Assembly: GCA_964387795.1 (NCBI GenBank)
Contig: CAYLYP010000016.1
Location: 1-49,781 of the forward strand
DNA from: CAYLYP01 sp964387795
GTDB lineage: Bacteria; Bacteroidota; Bacteroidia; Bacteroidales; UBA7960
DNA length: 49,781 bases
Reading direction: 5' to 3'
Shown: one piece after another, positions 1-6,777 of the stretch
Layout of the letters: every line of letters begins with the position of its first letter
Numbering within the stretch: the stretch's first letter is position 1
Made by a program: the position numbers and the translations under genes
Notes under the pieces: generated by a model
What the model saw: the letters and a program-made list of their open reading frames with translations, nothing else
Told to the model about the DNA's origin: nothing
The model's database searches: none

Positions 1-702
1 TTGATCAATGCCCAAAAAATTATTGAACTCGAAAAAGAAAAAGAACTGATTGCCGTTCATTCAACCCTTAAAGGAGAGGAGGCTGAGAGAAGCCGTATTG
101 CCCGCGACTTACATGATGGGCTTGGGGGATTGCTGTCAGGGGTGAAACTAACACTTAACGAAATGAAAGGACCTCACATCATTAGCGAAGATCACATGCA
201 TATTTTCAACCATGCCATTGATCTTATTGATACAAGCGCCAGGGAACTCCGTAGGGTCGCACATAATATGATGCCTGAAATACTGCACAAGGCCGGGCTT
301 AATACTGCCCTTAATAATTATTGCGATTCTCTTGACCATCAAAATGTGCTTAATATCAATTATAACTTCTTTGGATCGGATATCCGTCTGAACCCGGGTT
401 TTGAACTTGCCGTCTATCGTATGGCGCAGGAATTGGTTAACAATGCCATCAAACATGCAAAAGCATCACGCCTTGATATCCAGTTAATTATTGAGAATGA
501 AAGGCTTTGCCTAACTGTTGCAGATGACGGTCAAGGCTTTGACATGGCCGGTGCTTCTGAAAACCAGGGCAAAGGCCTTACAATACTTCGCTCCAGGGTC
601 GCTTCTTTTGGCGGTAGGCTCGATGTAAATACCGCATTAGGCCAGGGCGCCGAATTTATGATTGAATTTCTTAATCCTACTCAAATATCTTCAAATGATT
701 AG
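1..702 (+). CDS. Sensor histidine kinase, NarL/DesK type (5' end cut by window)
   Basis: C-terminal part of a two-component histidine kinase. The reading frame is open from the first base, which is only a TTG, so the sensory N-terminus very probably lies outside the window. A coiled lead-in (residues 1-30) is followed by a HisKA_3 dimerisation/phosphoacceptor helix with motif RIARDLHDGLGG (His at about residue 38), then a HATPase_c domain: N-box ELVNNAIKHAKA, DDGQGFD and a GKGL/GRL lid region. The H-box and ATPase are of the NarL/DesK/LiaS class, which pairs with LuxR-type regulators. The stop codon overlaps the start of just such a regulator by 8 bases, so the two are translationally coupled and almost certainly cognate. 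The signal sensed cannot be told from this fragment. Confidence 0.9.
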   Translation: MINAQKIIELEKEKELIAVHSTLKGEEAERSRIARDLHDGLGGLLSGVKLTLNEMKGPHIISEDHMHIFNHAIDLIDTSARELRRVAHNMMPEILHKAGLNTALNNYCDSLDHQNVLNINYNFFGSDIRLNPGFELAVYRMAQELVNNAIKHAKASRLDIQLIIENERLCLTVADDGQGFDMAGASENQGKGLTILRSRVASFGGRLDVNTALGQGAEFMIEFLNPTQISSND

Positions 703-1306
703 TGTCCTTATTGTTGATGACCATCCTGTTTTGGCCCAGGGCCTTGCCAAGGCACTCTCTGATAGTGGCTCGCTCCATGTTTGTGGTGTTGCACCTACGG
801 GTGCAAAAGCCAAAGAGCTTTTTGAACTTCACCATCCCGATGTGATACTGTTGGATATCAAACTTCCCGATGACAGTGGACTTGATCTTTGCAAATATTT
901 TATTGGCAAGGTACCTGAGCAGAAAATTGTTGTCCTTACTTCATACAACCAAAGGTATTATATCGAAAGTATGCTCCAGAATGGGGCCATGGGCTATCTC
1001 CTTAAAAACGCCGAACCTTCCGAAATCATTGAAGCCATCATCTGTGTTGCTGAAGGCGAAAGCTATTTCTGCCGTGAAGTGAAGGAAATCCTTAAAAATA
1101 AAGACCAAAGCCCAATCTTTATCAGCAAACGGGAGCTCGAAGTCTTGCGCCTGATTGCCCAGGGAATGACAAACCAGGACATTGCTGATAAACTGTTTAT
1201 CAGCCCCCTTACTGTGGATAGCCATCGAAAAAACCTGATTATGAAGCTCGGGGCAAAGAATACTGCTTCTCTGATCCATATTGCCAGCCAGGATGGCTTA
1301 ATCTGA
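695..1306 (+). CDS. Response regulator, NarL/FixJ family (Rec + LuxR HTH)
   Basis: DNA-binding response regulator of 203 residues. The receiver domain (about 1-120) has the acidic pocket D8-D9, phosphoacceptor D54 in VILLDIKLPD, the Thr of VVLTS and the Lys of YLLKN. A LuxR-type helix-turn-helix follows (about 140-203; SKRELEVLRLIAQGMTNQDI, then the recognition helix with SPLTVDSHRKN). I chose the ATG at 695 because it begins exactly at the receiver fold (MISVLIVDD); a start at 662 would add 11 residues encoded inside the kinase. The ATG lies 8 bases upstream of the end of the kinase stop codon, the usual coupled arrangement. Likely phosphorylated by the upstream kinase; target genes unknown. 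Confidence 0.95.
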   Translation: MISVLIVDDHPVLAQGLAKALSDSGSLHVCGVAPTGAKAKELFELHHPDVILLDIKLPDDSGLDLCKYFIGKVPEQKIVVLTSYNQRYYIESMLQNGAMGYLLKNAEPSEIIEAIICVAEGESYFCREVKEILKNKDQSPIFISKRELEVLRLIAQGMTNQDIADKLFISPLTVDSHRKNLIMKLGAKNTASLIHIASQDGLI

Positions 1307-1578
1307 TACTTTAGATTTAATCTGCTTAAAACTATACCTGCTCCACTACTTTTCCAAAACTCACTTGGACAATACTGAACCTGATAAGACCTTGGTATGA
1401 ACTTGGTAATACCGTGACTTATCCATGATATTGAAAATCAGCTTTTTAAATAAAAAATATTAACATTTAATAAGTTAAAATTAACATTGCTTAACATGCG
1501 GTTGTTTGTAAGTATTAGAAAATCAATCAAATATAGAATATTAAATAAGTTAATAAATGTAAATCGAATTTTTTTTAT

Positions 1579-1660
1579 CCACAGATTGACACAAATGGAT
1601 CCACAAATTGACACAAATAAAACCACAAATTGACACAAATAAAACCACAAATTGACACTA
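1579..1660. repeat. 22-bp tandem repeat, nearly 4 units
   Basis: Units begin at 1579, 1601, 1623 and 1645 (exact 22-bp period; the last unit is 16 bp). Core of the unit: CCACAAATTGACACAAAT followed by AAAA or GGAT. The same unit recurs beyond guaB at 3435 and, diverged, at 3550. It occupies the 595-base gap between the response regulator and guaB; the rest of that gap (1307-1578) shows no gene or clear terminator. Confidence 0.9.
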
Positions 1661-1723
1661 ATTAATTATTATTATACACAAATTGCACAGTTTATGTATT
1701 CAATTGGCTAATTTGCTAATTTG

Positions 1724-1771
1724 CTCATTCGCTAATTCTCTCATTCGCTAATTCTCTCATTCGCTAATTTG
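1724..1771. repeat. 16-bp tandem repeat, 3 units
   Basis: Units of CTCATTCGCTAATTCT start at 1724, 1740 and 1756 with an exact 16-bp period, preceded by shorter degenerate versions (GCTAATTTGCTAATTTG) from about 1707. Lies about 80 bp upstream of the guaB promoter. It contains no open frame of note. Confidence 0.88.
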
Positions 1772-1849
1772 AAATTGGCAATGTGATTTAGAGAATTGTT
1801 CTTTGCAGTTAAACCCTTTAATTGAAAAAATATTCCTTAAGCTAAATTC

Positions 1850-1879
1850 TTTCAGATAGTATGAAATTATGTAAATTTG
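1850..1879 (+). promoter_or_regulatory. Putative guaB promoter (Bacteroidota -33/-7)
   Basis: Perfect -7 element TAAATTTG (pattern TAnnTTTG) at 1872-1879, with TTTC as a near-consensus -33 at 1850-1853 and an 18-base spacer. Transcription would start near 1886, leaving a short leader of about 15 bases before the guaB ATG. Confidence 0.6.
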
Positions 1880-1901
1880 CAAAAATTGAACCCTAATCAA
1901 C

Positions 1902-3404
1902 ATGGCACACATCATTAGTGAAATTTCAAGAACATTTAATGAATATCTGCTTGTCCCTGGCCTGACAACAAAAGAATGTACGCCCGACAGGATTAACCTG
2001 AAGACCCCTTTGGTGAAGTTTGCCAAAGGCAGCCAGCCTGATATAGAGTTGAATGTCCCATTTGTATCGGCAATTATGCAATCAGTATCCGATTCAAATA
2101 TGGCTATTGCATTGGCACGAAATGGTGGGCTGTCTTTTATTTTTGGTTCGCAATCCATTGAAAGCCAGGCAGAGATGGTAAAGAAGGTTAAAAAGTTCAA
2201 AGCAGGTTTTGTGGTTAGTGATGCCAATTTAAAACCTGACCAGACTTTACGTGATGTCATAGAGTTAAAAAGGCGTAAGGGTTTTTCAACCATAGGGATA
2301 ACCCACGATGGAACTTCAAGGGGAAAACTTCTTGGAATTGTCACAAGCCGTGATTACAGGCCTACACGCGATGATTTAAATGTAAAAATCCAGGATTTCA
2401 TGACCCCTTTTTCAAAACTGGTTACCGGGAAATATGGAATCAGCCTTGAAGAAGCAAATGATATTATTTGGGACAATAAAATCAATACCCTGCCAATAAT
2501 TGATGAAAACCAATATTTGAGATATTTTGTTTTCAGAAAGGATTATGAAAACCATCAGGATAACCCTTATGAATTGCATGATGCAAATAAAAGGCTATTG
2601 GTTGGTGCAGGGATTAACACAAGGGATTATTCAGAAAGGATCCCAACACTTATTGAAGCGGGTGTTGATGTTTTATGTATTGATTCATCAGACGGTTTTT
2701 CTGAATGGCAAAAAGAAACTATACAGTTTGTCAGGGACAATTATGGTGACACTGTTAAGATTGGTGCTGGCAACGTTGTTGATATGGATGGTTTCAATTA
2801 CCTTGCCGAAGCAGGTGCCGATTTTGTAAAAGTGGGGATTGGCGGTGGTTCAATATGTATCACCCGCGAACAAAAAGGTATTGGAAGGGGACAGGCTACT
2901 TCTTTGATTGAAGTGGCAAAAGCCAGGGATGATTATTACAGGAAGAACGGGATATATATCCCAATTTGTTCTGACGGGGGTATTGTTCAGGATTACCACA
3001 TGGTATTGGCATTGGCAATGGGTGCTGATTTTATAATGATGGGCAGGTATTTTGCCAGATTTGATGAAAGCCCTACCAAAAAACTGATGGTCGGGGGCAA
3101 TTATGTGAAGGAATATTGGGGTGAAGGTTCAAACAGGGCACGCAACTGGCAGCGTTATGATATGGGTGGTTCAGGTAGCCTGAAATTTGAAGAAGGTGTT
3201 GACAGTTATGTCCCTTATGCCGGTAAACTTAAGGATAACCTTGAGATTACTCTTGGGAAAATAAAATCAACAATGTGCAGTTGTGGTGCATTGTCGCTTG
3301 ATGAATTAAAAAACAATGCCAAAATTACACTGGTTTCTTCAACTAGTATTATTGAGGGGGGTGCGCATGATGTTATCCTAAAAGAAACCAAGAGGGAAAG
3401 CTAA
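1902..3404 (+). CDS. guaB: IMP dehydrogenase (Tritrichomonas foetus-like type)
   Basis: Oxidises IMP to XMP with NAD+, the committed step of guanine nucleotide synthesis; cytosolic tetramer in the family. The TIM barrel is interrupted by a CBS pair (about residues 100-220). The catalytic loop GGGSICITR carries Cys319; other key residues are D261 (IDSSDG), D358 (CSDGG) and the flap dyad R418-Y419 in RNWQRYD. From recall of the T. foetus enzyme, these numbers coincide with its catalytic residues, and long stretches such as GFSEWQK and REQKGIGRGQAT look the same. The more common bacterial GuaB has a different N-terminus and active-site loop (GSICTTR and RYFQ regions). 500 residues, full length. 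Monocistronic with its own promoter; flanked on both sides by the same 22-bp repeat family. Confidence 0.95.
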   Translation: MAHIISEISRTFNEYLLVPGLTTKECTPDRINLKTPLVKFAKGSQPDIELNVPFVSAIMQSVSDSNMAIALARNGGLSFIFGSQSIESQAEMVKKVKKFKAGFVVSDANLKPDQTLRDVIELKRRKGFSTIGITHDGTSRGKLLGIVTSRDYRPTRDDLNVKIQDFMTPFSKLVTGKYGISLEEANDIIWDNKINTLPIIDENQYLRYFVFRKDYENHQDNPYELHDANKRLLVGAGINTRDYSERIPTLIEAGVDVLCIDSSDGFSEWQKETIQFVRDNYGDTVKIGAGNVVDMDGFNYLAEAGADFVKVGIGGGSICITREQKGIGRGQATSLIEVAKARDDYYRKNGIYIPICSDGGIVQDYHMVLALAMGADFIMMGRYFARFDESPTKKLMVGGNYVKEYWGEGSNRARNWQRYDMGGSGSLKFEEGVDSYVPYAGKLKDNLEITLGKIKSTMCSCGALSLDELKNNAKITLVSSTSIIEGGAHDVILKETKRES

Positions 3405-3434
3405 TGTTTGGATTGAAATAAGTTCGGTTTTTAT

Positions 3435-3608
3435 CCACAAATTGACACAAATGGATACACAAATTAGCAAATTCTAAATACAAGTTTTTGGGGTTACAAC
3501 ATTACATTCATCTTTCCACTGCATTTGTTTTCAATCAGCTCTTTTTTTTCCACAGATTAGCACAAATGAATACACAAATTACTCAAATTAATAGAATTAC
3601 ACAAATTA
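3435..3608. repeat. Dispersed copies of the 22-bp repeat downstream of guaB
   Basis: A copy nearly identical to the upstream 22-mers lies at 3435-3456, followed by a shortened ACACAAATTAGCAAATT. A second copy is at 3550-3571 (CCACAGATTAGCACAAAT), followed by further degenerate ACACAAATT units to about 3608. Together with 1579-1660 these bracket guaB. Confidence 0.8.
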
Positions 3609-3784
3609 TGTAATTTGGTCGCACATTAAACTGCTTTTCCTTCGTCCACCATCACCAGCCTCAATCTGTGGGATTTCTCGGTCGCAGGGGCAATAAATAG
3701 CCTTTTAGGTATTGATAGTTCCCATTCTGCCGTTTTATTACCTAACCTTGCTCCATCGAAATGACGTATCCGGGCTAATAAGAG

Positions 3785-3827
3785 GGGTGGGGAGGAAAGG
3801 CGGCTTCGCCGCCTTTCCTCCCCACCC
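3785..3827. repeat. Perfect 20-bp GC-rich inverted repeat with 3-nt loop
   Basis: Left arm 3785-3804 is GGGTGGGGAGGAAAGGCGGC; loop TTC; right arm 3808-3827 is its exact reverse complement. Strikingly G+C-rich for this AT-rich region. It sits in the 859-base gene-free stretch between guaB and the Yip1-family gene (3405-4263), in which I see only repeats and the Yip1 terminator. As RNA it would form a very stable hairpin on either strand, but no T-tract follows immediately on the plus strand (TCCCCCTTTT). Resembles dispersed palindromic elements rather than a simple terminator. Confidence 0.85.
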
Positions 3828-3853
3828 TCCCCCTTTTATGATTGAGTGACGTC

Positions 3854-3941
3854 ATCTCGAATCCCCTGCGGTAAGGTTATTTGAAATGGAATCAATGAAA
3901 TCTGCAGCATTGTTTTTTAAAAGTCCGCAGGGGTGAGAGAT
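3854..3941. repeat. Imperfect inverted repeat (ATCTC...CCCCTGCGG arms)
   Basis: Left arm 3854-3871 (ATCTCGAATCCCCTGCGG) and right arm 3925-3941 (CCGCAGGGGTGAGAGAT) are inverted copies with a perfect 9-bp core CCCCTGCGG and a conserved ATCTC end, spaced by 53 bases. CGAAATGACG at about 3760 and TGACGTCATCTCGA at 3847 belong to the same style of intergenic sequence seen in Bacteroidota. Probably a degenerate non-coding repeat element. Confidence 0.55.
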
Positions 3942-4180
3942 CCCAATGGATGCTACCGGTGATATTGGTCAGGGAAACAATCATTGCGTTCTTTGTGGTT
4001 AAGCTTTATTAAAGTAAAATCACAAAGATTGGTGTTAGAGAAATCTGATTAATCAATCACTATCAAAGCCCGAAGGACTATTGTAGTATTATGGCAGGCT
4101 TATATCTACAAATCTATTTTCTATTGGAAGCTTCATGATAATGGATATTGAAATAATGAATTTTTCAGCAGAACCCAATT

Positions 4181-4227
4181 AAAAAAAGCGGAAGGAACAA
4201 TTGCGTCAAACAATGATCCTTCCGCTT
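4181..4227 (-). terminator. Rho-independent terminator of the Yip1-family gene
   Basis: 11-bp stem AAGCGGAAGGA (4186-4196) with TCCTTCCGCTT (4217-4227), extended by a short inner ATTG/CAAT pair. On the minus strand the stem is followed by seven T (complement of 4181-4187), 37 bases past the Yip1 stop. Confidence 0.85.
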
Positions 4228-4263
4228 GTGATTATTAAAAACAGTAGCGATTAAAGGCTATTA

Positions 4264-4851
4264 CTAAAACGGCTTGGCAGAACCAATAATAATTGCGGTA
4301 AACAATAAGCCTAACAGGAATGAAGAAAGAAGCATAACCAATAAGCTGACAATGAAATATGCAGTATTTTTTTCTTTTGGTACTTTCATCATTGGAGGCA
4401 AACCTATGTAAAGGATATAAAGGGAATACAAGCCAGCAATAAAAGCAAGTATTGAAAGGGAAGGCGCGATGTTAAACACACCGGCTATCCATGAAGGGAT
4501 CCATGAATAAACAGTAAGTTGCATTGCCCTTCTCATATCAGGTTGTGCCTGGAAAGTAGATGCAAGTGCATTGATAACAAAGGCTGTTAAGAATACGCCC
4601 CCAACACTTCCAAGATAGCTGACAATAGCTTGCCTGATCCCATAGCTGATAGGGGTTTGTATATGGCCTAAAAATGGGACATTATAACCAATAAGGCTAT
4701 ATCCGATAAATGTTGCTAAGGCAGGGATTAAAGCCATGATCAGGACAAACTTAATGACAAGTTCCTGTATGGAAGTATTTTCCTGGTCTATCACTTCCCA
4801 TTCTTTCTTGGGAGTGGTAATGATTTTAATTACGCGATTGATGATGTCCAT
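4264..4851 (-). CDS. Yip1-family integral membrane protein
   Basis: 195-residue inner-membrane protein with about five hydrophobic helices. The N-terminal cytoplasmic segment (INRVIKIITTPKKEWEVI) is the usual opening of bacterial Yip1/DUF1282-type proteins, and the hydrophobic blocks (about 30-50, 70-95, 112-135, 135-152 and 163-192) match that architecture. In bacteria the molecular role of this family is unknown. Single gene with a good terminator and a weak promoter candidate on the minus strand (-7-like TTACTTTG at 4887-4894, -33-like ATTG at 4915-4918, 20-base spacer). No functional partner next to it. Confidence 0.75.
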   Translation of the reverse strand: MDIINRVIKIITTPKKEWEVIDQENTSIQELVIKFVLIMALIPALATFIGYSLIGYNVPFLGHIQTPISYGIRQAIVSYLGSVGGVFLTAFVINALASTFQAQPDMRRAMQLTVYSWIPSWIAGVFNIAPSLSILAFIAGLYSLYILYIGLPPMMKVPKEKNTAYFIVSLLVMLLSSFLLGLLFTAIIIGSAKPF

Positions 4852-4952
4852 GTTGTTGGATTTTTAATTTGTTAATAAATGTTATACAAAGTAAATCATA
4901 ATTTTTTTATTATTCAATACCTGAAAAAAGGGTTTTTAAAATAATTTTTCGT

Positions 4953-4976
4953 AGAGACGCGATTTATCGCGTCTCT
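4953..4976. repeat. Short palindromic element (AGAGACGCGAT / ATCGCGTCTCT)
   Basis: 11-bp perfect arms (4953-4963, 4966-4976) preceded by GT. The motif GTAGAGACGCGA-TTTA-TCGCGTCTC is, from memory, a dispersed palindrome found in intergenic DNA of several phyla, including cyanobacteria. Here it stands alone, about 100 bases upstream of the Yip1 start. Confidence 0.6.
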
Positions 4977-5443
4977 GTTTCTAACCCGATAATAAGAAAT
5001 GCAATGAATCGGGACACGATAATTCAGGATGCAACAAAACCAGATGTGTATCTATCAATGAATTATCAATCAGACATGTATTTTCAGACGTTGTTTTTCG
5101 TCTTTGGTAAAATAAAAAATATTTTATAAACAGAATGGTATTTATTTTGTAGTGTCTAAAAAAAGAAAAATGTTTCTCATGTCATAAACCAATTTTGTTT
5201 GAAGAAATTCAATATTGATAAAAACAACAATGGTGGATAGACATCCTACCTTAAATAAAAAACATTAACGGATAAATGACAAAGGTGTGTTGATATATCA
5301 AGCTTGAAATAAAAGGCTGGAAGGGCAGGAGTGTTTTGTAAGCACAGACAGGGTTCAGGATTTTAAGAAATGGCTGAACAAATAGGATATTGAGTATTAG
5401 ATTATCGGTTTTTTCATTGTTATGATATGTATTTAGAAATCCC
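4977..5443. other. Gene-free AT-rich interval
   Basis: Between the divergent Yip1-family gene and the small lipoprotein (whole gap 4852-5543). Apart from the palindrome at 4953 and the promoter at 5444, I see no open frame with coding character, RNA gene or long repeat. Confidence 0.6.
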
Positions 5444-5451
5444 TATATTTG
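5444..5451 (+). promoter_or_regulatory. -7 element upstream of small lipoprotein
   Basis: Perfect TATATTTG (TAnnTTTG). The only -33-like sequence (ATTG, 5416-5419) is a little too far, with a 24-base spacer. Predicted start near 5458 and a leader of about 85 bases. Confidence 0.45.
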
Positions 5452-5543
5452 AACAATAAAATGAAATTGATCCGTTACGTATAATAAGATTGGAGAAAAA
5501 AAGGATGTAACGACTTTCAACTGACAGTAAAAAGTTTACCAGA

Positions 5544-5840
5544 ATGGTTCAAAGGATAACAACGATAGGAAGATATGGATTACGGGCAATTTTGCTTGGG
5601 AGCTTAATATTGTTTTTAACGTTTTCATGCAAAGTATCTTCAAAAGCTGAAGATGCAGAAAAGAAACAAGCCAAAATGGCTGAGCAAAAAAGGAAAGAAG
5701 GAGAAGATTTTTATGAGCAGGGATTGAAGAAACATCAGAAGATGCAAAGCAAAGAAACACAAAAAAGGATGAAGAAAAACCGAAAAAAGGCCGGGCGGGT
5801 ATATGAAAAGAAAAAGAAGAATATATTTGATATATTTTAA
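5544..5840 (+). CDS. Small lysine/glutamate-rich lipoprotein
   Basis: 98 residues. The N-terminal signal (about 1-28, hydrophobic AILLGSLILFLTFS) ends in a plausible lipobox TFSC with Cys at 29, so the mature protein would be lipid-anchored in the envelope. The remainder is strongly charged (Lys, Glu, Gln) and predicted helical or coiled, with a basic tail (RKKAGRVYEKKKKN) ending IFDIF. No recognised domain. The charge pattern and size could suit a structural or nucleic-acid/peptidoglycan-contacting role, but that is a guess. Single gene with its own -7 element. The signal peptide, lipobox and promoter support it as a real gene. Confidence 0.65.
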   Translation: MVQRITTIGRYGLRAILLGSLILFLTFSCKVSSKAEDAEKKQAKMAEQKRKEGEDFYEQGLKKHQKMQSKETQKRMKKNRKKAGRVYEKKKKNIFDIF

Positions 5841-6059
5841 TAGACCAAACAACTATACGGATGCGAGGCAGGCCCTGACTTAGCAGGGAACATGGGCTAT
5901 TGTGTGGGTATGGGAAAAAAATGAAATATTTTAAAAAAAAGCAAGTGTTACTATGAATAAAAAAATGTATTTCAGGTATTTAGCCCAATATTTTTTATGA
6001 ATTTTAAAATTTTTTGAATGATAGTGTGTTAAAATCAATTAAAATCAAACAAAGTGTCA

Positions 6060-6067
6060 TATCTTTG
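6060..6067 (+). promoter_or_regulatory. -7 element upstream of the 6.1-kb gene
   Basis: Perfect TATCTTTG (TAnnTTTG), 52 bases before the ATG at 6119; no convincing -33. The preceding gap (5841-6059) contains nothing else recognisable. Confidence 0.45.
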
Positions 6068-6118
6068 CCAAAATACACATATTAGGACAAGTGTATTCTT
6101 AATGCATTAAAATATTAA

Positions 6119-6649
6119 ATGCACACCCGGATGGATGATATATTATATGTAATTTTCCTTGTTTTATGGTTGGTGTTTTCAATATATAAAAAGAAAGCAA
6201 AAACCAAACAGGCAGCCCAGGGAGCAAAACCACAGGGACATGAATCAAGTACACCCCCTCCGCCAGGGAGTGAGCTGGAGAGTATGTTTGAAGAATTTTT
6301 TGGAGAAAAATTGAACAAAAAAGAAGTTCATGAACATCCGGTAGCCCAACAAATGACCGAAGAGCCAAAACCAATTCGGGAAGATTTTTCAGAAGTACAA
6401 TCGCCATATAATTCAATCTATGAAAGTTATTCAGGGTTGGATATTGTTGGGGATGATTATAGCTTTGAACACCAAGGCCTGACAGATGTGAGCAACTATC
6501 AGATGTCGCAAGTAGATAAAGAGGAGAATAGAAAAGTATTTTTCGAGGATGAAAAAAAAGAAGAAACAAAAGAACATGGTATATTAACTGAATTTGATCC
6601 GATAAAAGCAGTAATTTATTCGGAAATATTAAAAAGGCCAGTTTTTTAG
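6119..6649 (+). CDS. Single-pass membrane protein with acidic tail, conserved-hypothetical type
   Basis: 176 residues (172 if the second ATG at 6131 is used). One N-terminal transmembrane helix (about residues 7-23, ILYVIFLVLWLVFSIY), a basic stop-transfer (KKKAKTK), then a long polar, acidic, proline-containing tail with little predicted fold. The C-terminus FDPIKAVIYSEILKRPVF is compact and resembles, from memory, the conserved end of small uncharacterised Bacteroidota proteins (pattern F-x-x-x-KAVIYSEIL-x-RP), suggesting a docking peptide. Own upstream -7 element; 128 bases before the receptor gene but with a separate promoter between them. Function unknown. Confidence 0.7.
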   Translation: MHTRMDDILYVIFLVLWLVFSIYKKKAKTKQAAQGAKPQGHESSTPPPPGSELESMFEEFFGEKLNKKEVHEHPVAQQMTEEPKPIREDFSEVQSPYNSIYESYSGLDIVGDDYSFEHQGLTDVSNYQMSQVDKEENRKVFFEDEKKEETKEHGILTEFDPIKAVIYSEILKRPVF

Positions 6650-6693
6650 CATGGAAAAAAATAAAAAAGAGTATTTTTATATTTGATTTTTTT

Positions 6694-6724
6694 TTTGAAA
6701 AAAAGTCAAAACTTAATACCTTTA
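6694..6724 (+). promoter_or_regulatory. Promoter of the receptor-cargo-PorV operon
   Basis: -33 TTTG at 6694-6697 and -7 TACCTTTA at 6717-6724 (7 of 8 to TAnnTTTG) with an ideal 19-base spacer. Transcription would start near 6731, giving a leader of about 47 bases to the ATG at 6778. This makes the TTG at 6739 unlikely as the start codon. Confidence 0.65.
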
Positions 6725-6777
6725 CCGCCCTTAGAAAATTGAGAAACAACTTAAACTTAAACCGAAAAACGATAGAT

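Noticed and set aside
1579..1771. CRISPR-like array
   Set aside because: Units are tandem without unique spacers of constant length, and no cas genes are present.
1757..2344. 195-residue minus-strand frame across the guaB start
   Set aside because: Antisense to the highly conserved guaB and its promoter; no recognisable motif or upstream signals.
3610..3780. Possible tRNA or structured RNA in the guaB-Yip1 gap
   Set aside because: No cloverleaf with proper acceptor stem and T-loop could be formed by eye.
6099..6749. 216-residue minus-strand frame opposite the membrane-protein gene
   Set aside because: Phe/Leu-rich translation typical of the reverse of a Lys/Glu-rich gene, and it covers the receptor promoter.
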